Made by a program: the position numbers and the translations under genes. The notes beneath the pieces are model-generated. The model saw only the letters and a list, made by a program, of their open reading frames with translations, had not been told where the DNA came from and made no database searches. A stretch of DNA of 41,363 nt from Cellulomonas sp. HZM (lineage in GTDB: Bacteria > Actinomycetota > Actinomycetes > Actinomycetales > Cellulomonadaceae): NCBI RefSeq assembly GCF_000708885.1, contig NZ_JEOE01000023.1, positions 1 through 41,363 of the forward strand, given 5' to 3'. The first letter of the stretch is position 1. Every line of letters starts with the position of its first letter. Below, one piece after another: positions 9,097 through 18,183 of this stretch.

Positions 9097-9844
9097 CGCG
9101 CCCGGCCTCGCCACGGCCCTGGCCGCGCTCGCCCGCCCGGTGCTCGTCGCGCTCGACTTCGACGGAACGCTCGCGCCGTTGCAGGACGACCCGACCCGCT
9201 CGCGCATCGTGCCCGCGGGCGTCGAGGTGCTCGCCGACCTCGGCGCGCACCCCGACGTTCGCCTGGCTCTCGTCTCGGGCCGCGCGCTGGCGGACCTGCA
9301 CCAGCTCGCGCAGGTCCCCGCCGGCACGTACCTCATCGGCTCGCACGGCGCCGAGCGGGCGCGCGTGACGCGCTTCGGGCTGGACCGGGACGTGGTGCAG
9401 CTGGCCGACGACGAGGCCGACCGCCTCGCCACGCTCGGCGCGCGCGCCGCGTCGATCGCGCGCGGTCGCGACGGCGTGTGGGTCGAGACCAAGCCGACAG
9501 CGGTGGTCGTGCACACGCGCCTCGCTCAGCGCGAGGACGCGGACCTCGCCGAGGCGGCCGCGCTCGAGCTGGGCGGCGAGCTGGGCTCGCGCGTGATCCA
9601 CGGCAAGGACGTCGTCGAGATCTCCGTGCTGCACGCGGACAAGGGCGAGTCGCTGTCCGCGCTGCGCACCGAGCTGGGCGTCGCGTCGGTGGTCTACGCG
9701 GGCGACGACACCACGGACGAGAACGCGTTCGCCGTCCTGGGCGACGCCGACGCGGGGATCAAGGTCGGCCCCGGAGACACGGTCGCGCGCTGGCGGGTGG
9801 CGGACGCCGACGCGCTGGTCGACGCGCTGCGCGGCCTCACCTGA
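9089..9844 (+). CDS. otsB: Trehalose-6-phosphate phosphatase (HAD family)
   Basis: A 251-residue HAD-superfamily phosphatase that completes the OtsAB pathway by dephosphorylating trehalose-6-phosphate. HAD motif I is '[12 protein letters not shown]' with nucleophile Asp23 and acid/base Asp25, motif II includes 'LVSGR', and motifs III/IV include 'HADKGESL' and '[12 protein letters not shown]'. The ATG at 9089 overlaps the end of otsA by 8 bp. Length is typical of the single-domain bacterial enzyme. Confidence 0.96.
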
Positions 9845-9967
9845 GCCGTCAGGTGGGGCACATCGGACGGTTCGGCGGCCCCGCGGGGTGAATCGCCGTC
9901 GCGATGACGTCGGCGCGGCCGGACTGTGCGACAGTTTCGCGACACCCCCGAGCATCCTGGAGCACCC

Positions 9968-12223
9968 GTGCCCGTCTCCACCCCACGCCCCCTGCGCCGC
10001 CTGGTCGCCGTCGCGGCGAGCCTGGGCGTCGCCGCAGCCGGCGCCGTCGTCGTCGCACCGGCCGCCCACGCCGACTTCACGACCCGCACGAGCTGCCACG
10101 ACGGCACGTGCACCGTGGACTTCAACGCGAACAGCGGCCTCGCCACGTGGGAGGTGCCGGCCGGCGTGACGTCGGTCGAGGCGGTGCTCGTCGGAGGCGA
10201 CGCGTGGGGCCATGGGGGAGCAGGCGGCTCCGGCGGTGTGGTCCGTGCGACCGTGCCCGTGACGCCCGGTTCGACGCTCGTCGGCCGCGTCGGCCTGTAC
10301 GCCGCCGCCAACGGCTATGGCGGCGGCACGGACGGCGAGTCCGGCGGTGGCACCTTCCTGTCCGACGCGCACGGCCTGCTGCTCGTCGCGGGCGGCGGCG
10401 GTGCGGGCGGGACCCGTGGCCACGCCGGGGGTGACGGCGGCGGCGGCCTCACGCTCGTCGGGGAGCCCGGTGCGGGCGAGGGTGGCGGTGGCGGCGGCAC
10501 GCTCGCGGCGGCCGGCGCCGGTGGTGCCGACGCGTCCGACGGGACGGGTCCCGCGACGACGTCGACGTTCGGCGTCGGGGGCGCGGGAGCCCCCGGCGCG
10601 GACGACGAGTCCGGTGCCGCCGGTGGCGCAGGCGGTGGCGGGTACTTCGGAGGCGGCGGTGGCGGAACCGTGGGCGAGAGCACGTACGCGGGCGGCGGCG
10701 GGGGCTCGGGCTACGCGGCGCCCGGCCTGACGCTGCACGCCTCGGGCACCGATCCGAGCACCGAGGACGGCATGCTCGCGCTGACGTACGACGAGCCCGC
10801 GGTGACCTCCACGTCGACCATCGCGCTGTCGTCGGCCCACGCGGTCGCCGGCGGCTCGGCGAGCGCGGTCGTGACGGTGACGGCGAACGGCGCGACCGAC
10901 TTCGCCGGCGGTGCCGTCCAGCTGCTCGTCGACGGCTCGGCCTCGGGCTCGCCCGTCGCGGTGCACGTCGACGGCTCGACGGCGACCGCGACCCTGCCGG
11001 TGCCCGCGACGAAGGTCGGCGTGCACCAGGTCTCGGCACGGTTCACGGCCGACGACGCGGCGCTCGGCTCGACCACGCCGACGACGCCCTTCACGGTCCT
11101 GCCCGCGAGCCTCCCGTGGAAGCTGACCGACGACGCCGGCAAGGCGGTCACGAACCCTGTGAGCACGCCCGAGCTCGTCGCGCGCGGCTCCGGCCAGCTC
11201 CCCGGCTCGGTCGTCACGCTGCAGCTGCAGCGCGAAGGGCAGTGGCTCGACCTCGACGACCAGACCGTCGGCGCGGACGGCACGTTCGCGATCGACGGCT
11301 CGCTCGCGCTCCTGCTCGGCATGGTCCCCGACGAGGACGGCAACCCGGTCTCGGTCGCACTGCGCGTCGTCGCGACCTACCCCGACGTCGCGGGCGCCGC
11401 GGCCCTCACGGGCGCGACCCGCACCGCCACGGTCGAGCCCGTCCAGCTCCCCATCGACCTGCAGGTCGACCCGGGTCCGTACCGCGTCGGCGCGGGCGTG
11501 GACAACGCGGTCCGCGTGAAGCTGACCTGGCTCGGCGAGGACCTCGGGGTCGCCGGCTCCTCCGACATCGCCGACATGGTGAAGGACGGCTCGCTCGTCC
11601 TGCTGCTCGACGGCACGCCGGTCAAGGCCTCCGACCTCGGCATCGGCGCCGATGACGACGAGACCGCGGTGCTGACCCTCTCGGCCCCGCAGCGCGGGGG
11701 TGACCACACCGTGCAGGTCGTCGCCGCGATCGAGGACCTCGGCATCACGGGCCGCTCCGAGGTGAAGCACTTCACCGTCGCGCCCGACACGTTCGACGCC
11801 GCGCTGCTCGACGCCGACGGCAACGAGGTCACGCAGGTGCACCCGGGCGACACGGTCTACGCCGCCGCGGGCGGGCTGCTGCCCGGCACGAAGGTCTCGT
11901 TCGAGCTGCACTCCACCCCGGTGGACCTGGGCTCTGCGACGACCGACGCGGACGGCACGGCGATCGTCGAGACCACGGTCCCCGACGTCGAGGCCGGCAC
12001 GCACACGCTCGTCGTGACCGCGACGGACCCGCTGGGCGACGTGCACGTGGAGAAGGTGTCGGTGACGGTCCTGGCCGCTACCGACCCGACGGCCGCGCCC
12101 ACGCCGCCGCTCGCCGCGACCGGCTCCGACACCGCGCCGCTCGTCGGTGCAGGCGCCGCGCTCGTCGCCCTGGGCGCCGGCCTGCTCCTCCTCGCACGCC
12201 GCCGGAGGCTGACCGACCGCTAG
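9968..12223 (+). CDS. Sortase-anchored surface protein: glycine-rich domain plus Ig-like repeats
   Basis: A 751-residue exported protein. Residues 1-35 are a signal peptide ending AHA before Asp36. Residues ~60-270 form a glycine-rich domain (runs of GGGG, 'VAGGGGAGG', 'GYFGGGGGG') like those of bacterial Gly_rich proteins. Then follow three or four Ig-like/Big modules to ~710. The tail is a sorting signal, LAATGSD (715-721), a hydrophobic helix and RRRRLTDR. LAxTG is the motif favoured by class E sortases of high-GC actinobacteria, so the protein is probably linked to peptidoglycan. The GTG at 9968 is chosen because the signal peptide starts there and GGAG precedes it by about 6 nt; an in-frame GTG at 9926 would add 14 uncharacteristic residues. 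The role is unknown; adhesion or envelope structure is possible. Confidence 0.85.
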   Translation: MPVSTPRPLRRLVAVAASLGVAAAGAVVVAPAAHADFTTRTSCHDGTCTVDFNANSGLATWEVPAGVTSVEAVLVGGDAWGHGGAGGSGGVVRATVPVTPGSTLVGRVGLYAAANGYGGGTDGESGGGTFLSDAHGLLLVAGGGGAGGTRGHAGGDGGGGLTLVGEPGAGEGGGGGGTLAAAGAGGADASDGTGPATTSTFGVGGAGAPGADDESGAAGGAGGGGYFGGGGGGTVGESTYAGGGGGSGYAAPGLTLHASGTDPSTEDGMLALTYDEPAVTSTSTIALSSAHAVAGGSASAVVTVTANGATDFAGGAVQLLVDGSASGSPVAVHVDGSTATATLPVPATKVGVHQVSARFTADDAALGSTTPTTPFTVLPASLPWKLTDDAGKAVTNPVSTPELVARGSGQLPGSVVTLQLQREGQWLDLDDQTVGADGTFAIDGSLALLLGMVPDEDGNPVSVALRVVATYPDVAGAAALTGATRTATVEPVQLPIDLQVDPGPYRVGAGVDNAVRVKLTWLGEDLGVAGSSDIADMVKDGSLVLLLDGTPVKASDLGIGADDDETAVLTLSAPQRGGDHTVQVVAAIEDLGITGRSEVKHFTVAPDTFDAALLDADGNEVTQVHPGDTVYAAAGGLLPGTKVSFELHSTPVDLGSATTDADGTAIVETTVPDVEAGTHTLVVTATDPLGDVHVEKVSVTVLAATDPTAAPTPPLAATGSDTAPLVGAGAALVALGAGLLLLARRRRLTDR

Positions 12224-12226
12224 GTT
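12221..12226 (+). promoter_or_regulatory. -10 box TAGGTT, leaderless promoter of propeller paralog A
   Basis: The TAG of this box is the stop codon of the surface-protein gene. Six nt separate it from the ATG at 12233, so the array has its own promoter at its head even without an intergenic gap. Confidence 0.55.
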
Positions 12227-12232
12227 GCCTGC

Positions 12233-13672
12233 ATGAGCGGGGGGATGACGCAGGTCGGGCTCGAGGACGACGAACCTGTCGACGGGTCCACGGACCGCGC
12301 GCGCGAGCGCCGGCCGTGGGCCCGTCGGCCTGTCACCTGGGTGGTGGTCACACTCGTCGTCGCCGGCGCCGTGGTGGTCGGCAGGCAGGTCGCGGACACG
12401 CGCGAGCGAGACGCCCACGTCGCCGCGCTGGCGACGGTTCCCGGCATCCTGCACCGCGTCGACCACGCCCTGCGGCCGGGGCTGAAGCTGGACGCCGCGG
12501 AGGCTGCAGCCGTCGTGGGCGGCGTCGACCTCGACGGCGTCGTGGTCGGCAGCGCCGACCCGAACGGATCGGCGCTCGTGGGCGTGTCTGCGGTCGACGG
12601 GCATCGCGTCTGGACCGCGCCGATCTCGCTCGGCTGGGCGGTCGCGTGCGACCGGTTCACGTCAGCGTCGACGACGCCCGCGCTCCCGCACCTGGTCGCC
12701 TGCTCCCCCGACTTCGGCGTCTCCTACGACGTCGGCGGTGTCACCGTCGTCCTGGATGCGCGCACCGGTCACCAGGTGTGGGCCCCGACGACGCCGGGCG
12801 ACTCAGCCGTGGCGGCAGGCCGGGTGCTGACCGTGGGCGACGTGAACGGCTTCGTCGGCGTGACGGCCGTGGACCCTTCCGACGGTGCCGTCACCGCGCA
12901 GTGGCAGACGCCCTTGCCGTCGGGGTCCCTCGAGGACGCGCACATCGCCGCCGTGGGCGACCACGTCGTCGTCAGCACGCCCGAAGGGTCGGTGGCCGAC
13001 GCCGTCGACGGCACCGAGCTCTGGCGCGACCTGGGGCACCGGGCCGACGCCTGGTCCCCGCTGCGCGGCGGCGCGGCGCTCGGGATCGCGCCGTGGGCGA
13101 CCGACGACGAGTCGGGCACACGGTCGGCGGACGACCTCGCCGCGACACAACCCGCGCGTTTCGTGTCCCAGGACGGCACGGCCGTCGACCTCGCCGGCGA
13201 GCAGCCGCTCCCCCTGCGCGTCGACGACGGTACGGCCGACGGCGTCGCGTTGTTGCGCACGGCCTCGACGACCACGCCGGAGCTCGTGGCTCGGGCCGCC
13301 GCCTCCGGCAAGGAGCTGTGGCGCACCGCGCTCGACGGCGATGCCGCGAGCGCGCTCCTCGTGGGCGGCACGGTGTACGCCACCTCGCCCGATGGGGTCG
13401 TCGCGCGCGACGCAGTCACCGGCCGCGTCCGCTGGCAGTCCGGCGACGACGCCGGGCTCACGTCCTTCACGCTCGACACCGACGGCCGCGTGCTCCTGGT
13501 CTCGACGCCGCACCTCGACGTTCGGGCGTACGACCTGCGCGACGGCTCGCGCCGGTGGAGCACGCACGTGGACGACGACCGCCCGGCGTCGAAGGTCGTC
13601 GGCGTCCCCGCCCTGCACGCGCTCGCGCTCGTCGCGGCGGACGGCTCGCTCGTCGTGCTCGGCGCCTCCTGA
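12233..13672 (+). CDS. PQQ-like beta-propeller membrane protein, paralog A
   Basis: A 479-residue protein: cytoplasmic tail (1-33) with the motif 'MTQVGLEDDE', one membrane helix (34-50), then an extracytoplasmic domain of PQQ-like blades ('VSAVDGHRVWTAP', 'VLDARTGHQVWAP', 'RDAVTGRVRWQSG', 'YDLRDGSRRWSTH'). After the helix comes 'LATVPGIL', shared with paralogs B-D. A cysteine pair (C139, C157) and a VDDGT block (330-334) align with those of the other four. No enzyme residues or PQQ-dehydrogenase motifs are visible, so this is probably a binding, sensor or scaffold domain rather than an enzyme. The ATG at 12233 follows a TAGGTT -10 box; a second ATG at 12245 is possible. Confidence 0.8.
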   Translation: MSGGMTQVGLEDDEPVDGSTDRARERRPWARRPVTWVVVTLVVAGAVVVGRQVADTRERDAHVAALATVPGILHRVDHALRPGLKLDAAEAAAVVGGVDLDGVVVGSADPNGSALVGVSAVDGHRVWTAPISLGWAVACDRFTSASTTPALPHLVACSPDFGVSYDVGGVTVVLDARTGHQVWAPTTPGDSAVAAGRVLTVGDVNGFVGVTAVDPSDGAVTAQWQTPLPSGSLEDAHIAAVGDHVVVSTPEGSVADAVDGTELWRDLGHRADAWSPLRGGAALGIAPWATDDESGTRSADDLAATQPARFVSQDGTAVDLAGEQPLPLRVDDGTADGVALLRTASTTTPELVARAAASGKELWRTALDGDAASALLVGGTVYATSPDGVVARDAVTGRVRWQSGDDAGLTSFTLDTDGRVLLVSTPHLDVRAYDLRDGSRRWSTHVDDDRPASKVVGVPALHALALVAADGSLVVLGAS

Positions 13673-13717
13673 CCCGGCCGCGGACCGCGGCCGCGCGCCC
13701 CCGATGCGCAGGCGGCG

Positions 13718-13723
13718 TACCGT
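13718..13723 (+). promoter_or_regulatory. -10 box TACCGT, leaderless promoter of paralog B
   Basis: Six nt separate TACCGT from the ATG at 13730. Confidence 0.5.
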
Positions 13724-13729
13724 CGCTCC

Positions 13730-15139
13730 ATGCCCGCGCGCATGGCGCCGGTCGAGGTCGAGGACACCGCGGTCGCGACGCCGGACCCGCCCGCGGCGCC
13801 CTCGTGGGTGCGGCGGCACGCGGTGGCGTGCGCGCTGGCCGCGGCGGCGGTCGTGGCGCTGGTCGTGGGAGTCCAGCACACGCTGACGCGGCACGACGAC
13901 GCGCGCCAGGCGCGGCTCGACGCCGTGCCCGGGATCATGGCGCCGGTCGAGGGCGGTCTGCACCTCGGGATGACGGTCCCGCTCGACGACACCGACCTCG
14001 CGTGGACGCGGCCGGTCGACGGGGTCGTCATCGACGGGCGCGTGCAGGGCACCGCGTTCGCGCTGCACGGTGTCGACACCGCGACGGGCCGTGAGCTGTG
14101 GTCCACGCCCGTGCGGCGGTCCGACGAGGGCTCGACGTGGACCTCGTGCTTCCCGGTCGGTGACGTCGGCGTATGCACGTCCGGCAAGAACACCGGGCTG
14201 TGGGCGTCGCAGGAGCCGGACCACGACCTGTGGGTGCTCGACCCGCGCTCCGGCGAGGTCCTCGCGACCCGATCGGTGCCGGCGCTCGCAACGGTCACGG
14301 CGGCACCCGCGGCCGCTGACGGGACGCCCGCACGGCTCGTCGTCGCGTCGCCGCAGGGGTCGTCCTGGCGCGTGCGCGCGTCCGACCCGGTGACCGACGC
14401 CGCCGCGTGGACGTTCGACACCCCCTCCGACGTGTCGACCGCGTCGGTGCGTCCCGCGCAGCTCTCGGTGCAGGGCGGCCGCACGCTGCTCGGCGTCCCG
14501 GGGCACGTCTGGGTGCTGGGCCCGGACGGGCGCCCGCTGGCCGATCGTTCCGCACGGCCCGAGACGGCGTGGGCGTGGCTGCGCGCGGGCGCCGCGACGG
14601 GCTGGTGGTACCCGCAGGACGGCACGCAGGCGGGCATGCTGCTCCTGCCCGGCGGTGGCGCGCTGCCGACGACCGAGGACGCCCCGAATCTCACGGTCGA
14701 CGACGGCTCCGTGCCCGGCACCGTGCTCACGGCTCGGGCGTCGCACGACGACCAGACGATCGTCGCGCGCTCCGCGACCGACGGCCACGTCCTGTGGCGC
14801 TCCACCGAGCCGACGACCACGCAGGTGCTGCTCGACGACCGCCTCTACCTCGGCACGCGCACGGGCGTCGTCGCTCTCGACGCGCGGACGGGGCGGGTGC
14901 TGTGGCGCAGCGACGGGCAGGCGGTGCAGGGGATGTCCACCGACGGGCACGTGCTGGTGGTGACGCGCGCGCCCGCGACGGTGCAGGCGCTGCGGCTGCG
15001 CGACGGCGGCATGGTGTGGACCCAGGACGTGCGCGACCTGCTCCCGGCCGACGTCCACGTCACCTCGGTGGGGATCGACCGGTCGGCGGGGCACGTGGTG
15101 GTGTGGCTGGTCGACGGGTCCGCGGTGACGCTGCGATGA
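13730..15139 (+). CDS. PQQ-like beta-propeller membrane protein, paralog B
   Basis: A 469-residue paralog: cytoplasmic 'MAPVEVEDT' motif, a membrane helix at about 30-48, 'LDAVPGIM' just outside it, then propeller blades ('VDTATGRELWST', 'LDPRSGEVLATR', 'LDARTGRVLWRSDG'). The cysteine pair is C140/C149 in 'CFPVGDVGVC', and the VDDGS block starts at V323. It is closest to paralog C by eye (same cysteine spacing, same 'VDDGSVP' and 'RSATDG' phrases), suggesting the two arose by the most recent duplication. The ATG at 13730 follows TACCGT by 6 nt; 'MAP' at 13742 is an alternative start. It is 57 bp after paralog A. Confidence 0.8.
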   Translation: MPARMAPVEVEDTAVATPDPPAAPSWVRRHAVACALAAAAVVALVVGVQHTLTRHDDARQARLDAVPGIMAPVEGGLHLGMTVPLDDTDLAWTRPVDGVVIDGRVQGTAFALHGVDTATGRELWSTPVRRSDEGSTWTSCFPVGDVGVCTSGKNTGLWASQEPDHDLWVLDPRSGEVLATRSVPALATVTAAPAAADGTPARLVVASPQGSSWRVRASDPVTDAAAWTFDTPSDVSTASVRPAQLSVQGGRTLLGVPGHVWVLGPDGRPLADRSARPETAWAWLRAGAATGWWYPQDGTQAGMLLLPGGGALPTTEDAPNLTVDDGSVPGTVLTARASHDDQTIVARSATDGHVLWRSTEPTTTQVLLDDRLYLGTRTGVVALDARTGRVLWRSDGQAVQGMSTDGHVLVVTRAPATVQALRLRDGGMVWTQDVRDLLPADVHVTSVGIDRSAGHVVVWLVDGSAVTLR

Positions 15140-15173
15140 GCCGTCGGACGAGCTGCCGTGCGGGCGCCGTCGG

Positions 15174-16553
15174 ATGAGCGCCGCGACGCGCGAGGTCGCG
15201 CTCGACGAGACGTCGGCTCCCCCGCCGCCGCAGCGCCCCGGGTGGCTGCGCCGGCACGGTGTCGCGATGGCCGTCGCGGTCGTGGCCCTCGCCGTCGCGG
15301 CGCTCGTCCTCCAGGGGCGCACGGACGCCGCCGAGCGACGGCGCGTCGCGGCGCTGGCCGACGTGCCCGGCGTCCTCGCGCCCGTGGGCGACGACCTGCG
15401 CGCCCGGTGGCGCACCGGTGTCGCCGCGGGGGCGCACGTGCTGGGCACCCCCGTGGACGGGGTCCTGGTGCAGGGCACGGACGACGACGACGGGTACGTC
15501 CTGCAGGGCCGCGACACCAGCACGGGGAGGCTGCTGTGGACCACCCCGGTCGAGGCGCCGCTGGCCCAGCACCTGCTGACGTGGTGCGTGCCCGTCGGGG
15601 CGGTCGCCGCGTGCCAGGCGGTGCCGGACGCGCCGGTCGACGCCGTCGCGGTGGCGCGCCGCGCGCTGTGGACGGTCGACCCGCGCACAGGTGCGGTGCT
15701 CGTGGAGCGCTCGCTGCGCTCGGACGCGCAGGTGCTCGCGCTGCCGGGTCGGCTCGTCGTCGCCGAGGGCGGCCCGGGTCGCACCTGGACGGTCCGATCG
15801 CTGGACCCGCGCACGGGCGACGCCCGCTGGACGTACCGCACGCCGCAGCCCGGCTCGCCGGACGCGACCGCCCCTCAGGTCCTCGACGCGGGAGACGGCC
15901 GGACGCTGTTCGCCTACGACGGCAGCGGGCTCGTGCTCGACACCCGCGGCGTGCCGGGCCCGTCCGTGCAGGTCACCGACGTGACGTGGTGGTCGGCGCT
16001 CCGCGCGGGCGCGGTCACGGCACGTTCGTACGGCCCGCGCGGGGACCTTCAGGGCCGCATCCTCCTGCGCGACGGACGCGTGGTCCGGTCGGGTGACGAG
16101 CCGCTGCGGATCGCGGTGGACGACGGCTCCGTGCCCGACGAGCTGTTCACCGACGACGCGGCCGCGGGCGAGCTCGTCGCGCGGTCCGCGACCGACGGCA
16201 CGGAGCTGTGGCGCGCTCGCGTGGCGCCCACCGCGAACCTGCTGCTGGACGGACGGCTGTACGTCGGGACCGCGAGCGCGGTCGTCGCTCTCGACGCGCG
16301 CACGGGTGACGAGCTGTGGCGCCGGCCCGTCGCGGGCGGGGTCGACGAGGTCTCGTCGGACGGGCGCGTGCTCGTGGTGCTGCACGGGACGGCGCGGGCG
16401 GACGCGTTCGCCCTGGCAGGCGGGGCGCCGCGCTGGTCGACGGACCTCGCAGCCGCCGCGGAGGTGGCCACCGGGGACGTCGCGCGCACCATGTTCGCGG
16501 CCGGGCGGATCTTCGTCCGCACGCACGACGACGTCGCGATCGCCCTCGGCTGA
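15174..16553 (+). CDS. PQQ-like beta-propeller membrane protein, paralog C
   Basis: A 459-residue paralog: the cytoplasmic segment begins MSAATREVALDET, a membrane helix spans about 25-45, followed by 'LADVPGVLAPV' and the propeller. The cysteine pair is C138/C147 in 'CVPVGAVAAC' and the VDDGS block starts at V315. Blade signatures are 'RDTSTGRLLWTTP', 'LDPRTGDARWTY' and 'LDARTGDELWRRP'. It lies 34 bp after paralog B with no clear -10 box of its own, so B and C are probably one transcript. This is the last member before the interruption of the array. Confidence 0.8.
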   Translation: MSAATREVALDETSAPPPPQRPGWLRRHGVAMAVAVVALAVAALVLQGRTDAAERRRVAALADVPGVLAPVGDDLRARWRTGVAAGAHVLGTPVDGVLVQGTDDDDGYVLQGRDTSTGRLLWTTPVEAPLAQHLLTWCVPVGAVAACQAVPDAPVDAVAVARRALWTVDPRTGAVLVERSLRSDAQVLALPGRLVVAEGGPGRTWTVRSLDPRTGDARWTYRTPQPGSPDATAPQVLDAGDGRTLFAYDGSGLVLDTRGVPGPSVQVTDVTWWSALRAGAVTARSYGPRGDLQGRILLRDGRVVRSGDEPLRIAVDDGSVPDELFTDDAAAGELVARSATDGTELWRARVAPTANLLLDGRLYVGTASAVVALDARTGDELWRRPVAGGVDEVSSDGRVLVVLHGTARADAFALAGGAPRWSTDLAAAAEVATGDVARTMFAAGRIFVRTHDDVAIALG

Positions 16554-16722
16554 CCCGCCGACCGTCGGGCCCAGGCCTCGCGCGAGCGACCGCGGAGAGG
16601 TCCAGAGGCGTCGTGGTTCCCAGATGGCGGCACGCAACCTGTGAAGTTCGTGCCGGTCGACGTCGTTCTCAACGAATATGCAAACCTGCAGGTCAGAGCG
16701 GCAGGACGCCGGCTCGGACAAC

Positions 16723-16740
16723 CCGCCGCGCAACCGGCGG
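16723..16740 (+). terminator. Weak hairpin after paralog C
   Basis: CCGCCG (16723-16728) pairs with CGGCGG (16735-16740) around a 6-nt loop and is followed by TCTACTCT. It is short, but suitably placed to end a B-C transcript. Confidence 0.35.
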
Positions 16741-16767
16741 TCTACTCTCCGGCCGTCACAGGTTTCA

Positions 16768-16796
16768 TTGACACACTTTTGGGCCTTATGTACCTT
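16768..16796 (+). promoter_or_regulatory. Consensus sigma-70-type promoter without an obvious gene
   Basis: TTGACA (16768-16773), exactly 17 nt, then TACCTT (16791-16796), predicting a start near 16803. It is the best -35/-10 match in the window, yet no convincing coding frame follows. An 84-codon arginine-rich frame begins with ATG at 16809; an RNA product is an alternative. Confidence 0.55.
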
Positions 16797-17097
16797 TTGG
16801 CCACCGCCATGGTCGACGGCAACGCAGCGTCGGTCCACGAGCCATCCGGACGACCGAGCCGCCGCCAATCCAGTGAACGTCGAAGCGTGCTCGTGCCAAT
16901 GGGGCCTGCGGGACAGCCGCGTCTGCTTGGCGCTGTGGGGGGCCTCCTTCGCCGCGGCAGTCGCGATCGTCGCGCGCGATCTCGGTCTCGACCCGAGTCG
17001 CGTGGGCGCTGCCGCCTGGCAGGAGACCGGAGCGCTCCGCGAACGCATGAAGGGACCAGCTGATTTCAGCCTTGGGCGCTGGCGTGTGCGACCGGTT

Positions 17098-18033
17098 CTA
17101 GTGGCGTAGGAGGTCCAGCGCCGTTTGCGCTGCAGCGCATGCGTCGGCGAGCTGGCCGTTCTTGCCGGCTGTCGCCTGCGCGGAGATGACCGTCGACTTG
17201 TCGGTTGACCATGCCATCACCGTGCACCTGGCACCTGCTTCGGCCGCGTTCGATTGGAACTCGAATGCGTCCTGGCCGAGCTCCGGGACATCGGTGACGG
17301 TGTTGCCCTTGGCTGCCTGGCTTCGCAGGTTGGTCAGAGAACCGCTCGTGTAGGTCGATAGAGCGACCGCGGCACCGTCGATGGAGGGGCCGTCCTGGGT
17401 GTAGACGCACGAGTCGTCGGTAACGAGCCGGTTCTGAACCCAGGTTGCTGCGAGGGCTTCCGAGACGACTTGGGCCTCCGGGCAGATTGCGTCCATACCT
17501 GTCGACTCGCCGTGCGGGGTGGCGTTCGGTGAGGGGGCCTGGGTGGTCGCCGTGTCTGTGGGAAGGAGTGCCACGTGGAACGTGCCGCTCGTCAGGTGCT
17601 GCATGCTGTCGGCTCCCCACAGGAGCTTCGCTGCCGTGCGGACCGACCCGTCGGTGGAGTAGTTGGCCTGACCGTACGTGTGTGAGTCGTCGGCGTAGTA
17701 GGCCCGCAACCCCTGTGCCTCGAGGGACGTCTCGACGTCGCGGACGGTGTCGTACGACCAGTCGATCCAGTAGAAGTCGGCGTAATCGCCGCCCGGGCCG
17801 GTGACCTGCACCACGCACTGCGGCTTGCTCGGGAACGTGTAAGCGGCTGCGGCGATGGCGCTGTCGACGTCTCCGAGGTCGGCGGTCCCGGGTAGCCGCT
17901 TCATCGTGCCGATGGTGCCGGAGAGCACGTCACACCGGTCTGACACACCACTGCTGCCGGTCACCGCTGACCCGCCCTGGCTGCACGCGCCGAGCAACAC
18001 AACCATGACCACAACTGCGACCGCCATCTTCAT
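17098..18033 (-). CDS. Secreted lipoprotein, possibly DUF3558-like
   Basis: A 311-residue protein with a lipoprotein signal: a hydrophobic N-terminus and lipobox LLGAC with the lipidated cysteine at position 17, then a Ser/Gly linker. The mature part has six further cysteines and looks like two related halves, the second ('CPEAQVV...DDSCVYTQ...ARCTVMAW...ACAAAQTAL') being reminiscent of DUF3558-type actinobacterial lipoproteins. That assignment is weak. The ATG at 18033 follows a TAGGGT -10 box by 6 nt. Lines I counted by hand are 62-70% G/C against about 80% in a sampled neighbour, and the gene points against the array. It may be an insertion. Confidence 0.7.
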   Translation of the reverse strand: MKMAVAVVVMVVLLGACSQGGSAVTGSSGVSDRCDVLSGTIGTMKRLPGTADLGDVDSAIAAAAYTFPSKPQCVVQVTGPGGDYADFYWIDWSYDTVRDVETSLEAQGLRAYYADDSHTYGQANYSTDGSVRTAAKLLWGADSMQHLTSGTFHVALLPTDTATTQAPSPNATPHGESTGMDAICPEAQVVSEALAATWVQNRLVTDDSCVYTQDGPSIDGAAVALSTYTSGSLTNLRSQAAKGNTVTDVPELGQDAFEFQSNAAEAGARCTVMAWSTDKSTVISAQATAGKNGQLADACAAAQTALDLLRH

Positions 18034-18039
18034 GGCGCC

Positions 18040-18045
18040 ACCCTA
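18040..18045 (-). promoter_or_regulatory. -10 box TAGGGT, leaderless promoter of the lipoprotein gene
   Basis: Minus-strand TAGGGT, 6 nt, then the ATG at 18033. Confidence 0.5.
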
Positions 18046-18183
18046 GGGGTGCGACCAGAGCACCCGCGGGTGAATGTTCAGCACCGCCGCGCACCCGTGC
18101 GGGCGGCTGATCAGCCACCCGGTCGCGTAGAGCTCGTCGGTTCGGCCGTCTTGGCGAGTGCGCCTCTTCGTCCACGGCGGCGC

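Larger units (their letters stand above)
16554..17097. other. 544-bp gap in the propeller array without a supported gene
   Basis: Between the stops of paralog C and the convergent lipoprotein gene there is an AT-richer block (29 of 60 bases are G/C at 16741-16800), a small hairpin and a consensus promoter. Two overlapping plus-strand open frames (16641-17063 and 16678-17109) have arginine-rich or unremarkable translations and no ribosome binding site. I do not call either a gene. Confidence 0.5.

Noticed and set aside
15060..17048. Long minus-strand frame across paralog C and the gap after it
   Set aside because: Antisense to a clear coding gene, with arginine-rich low-complexity translation and no start signal.
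16641..17109. Two overlapping plus-strand frames (16641-17063, 16678-17109) in the array gap
   Set aside because: No ribosome binding site, composition typical of random high-GC frames, and neither resembles a family. Only the short ATG 16809 frame gains slight support from the upstream promoter.
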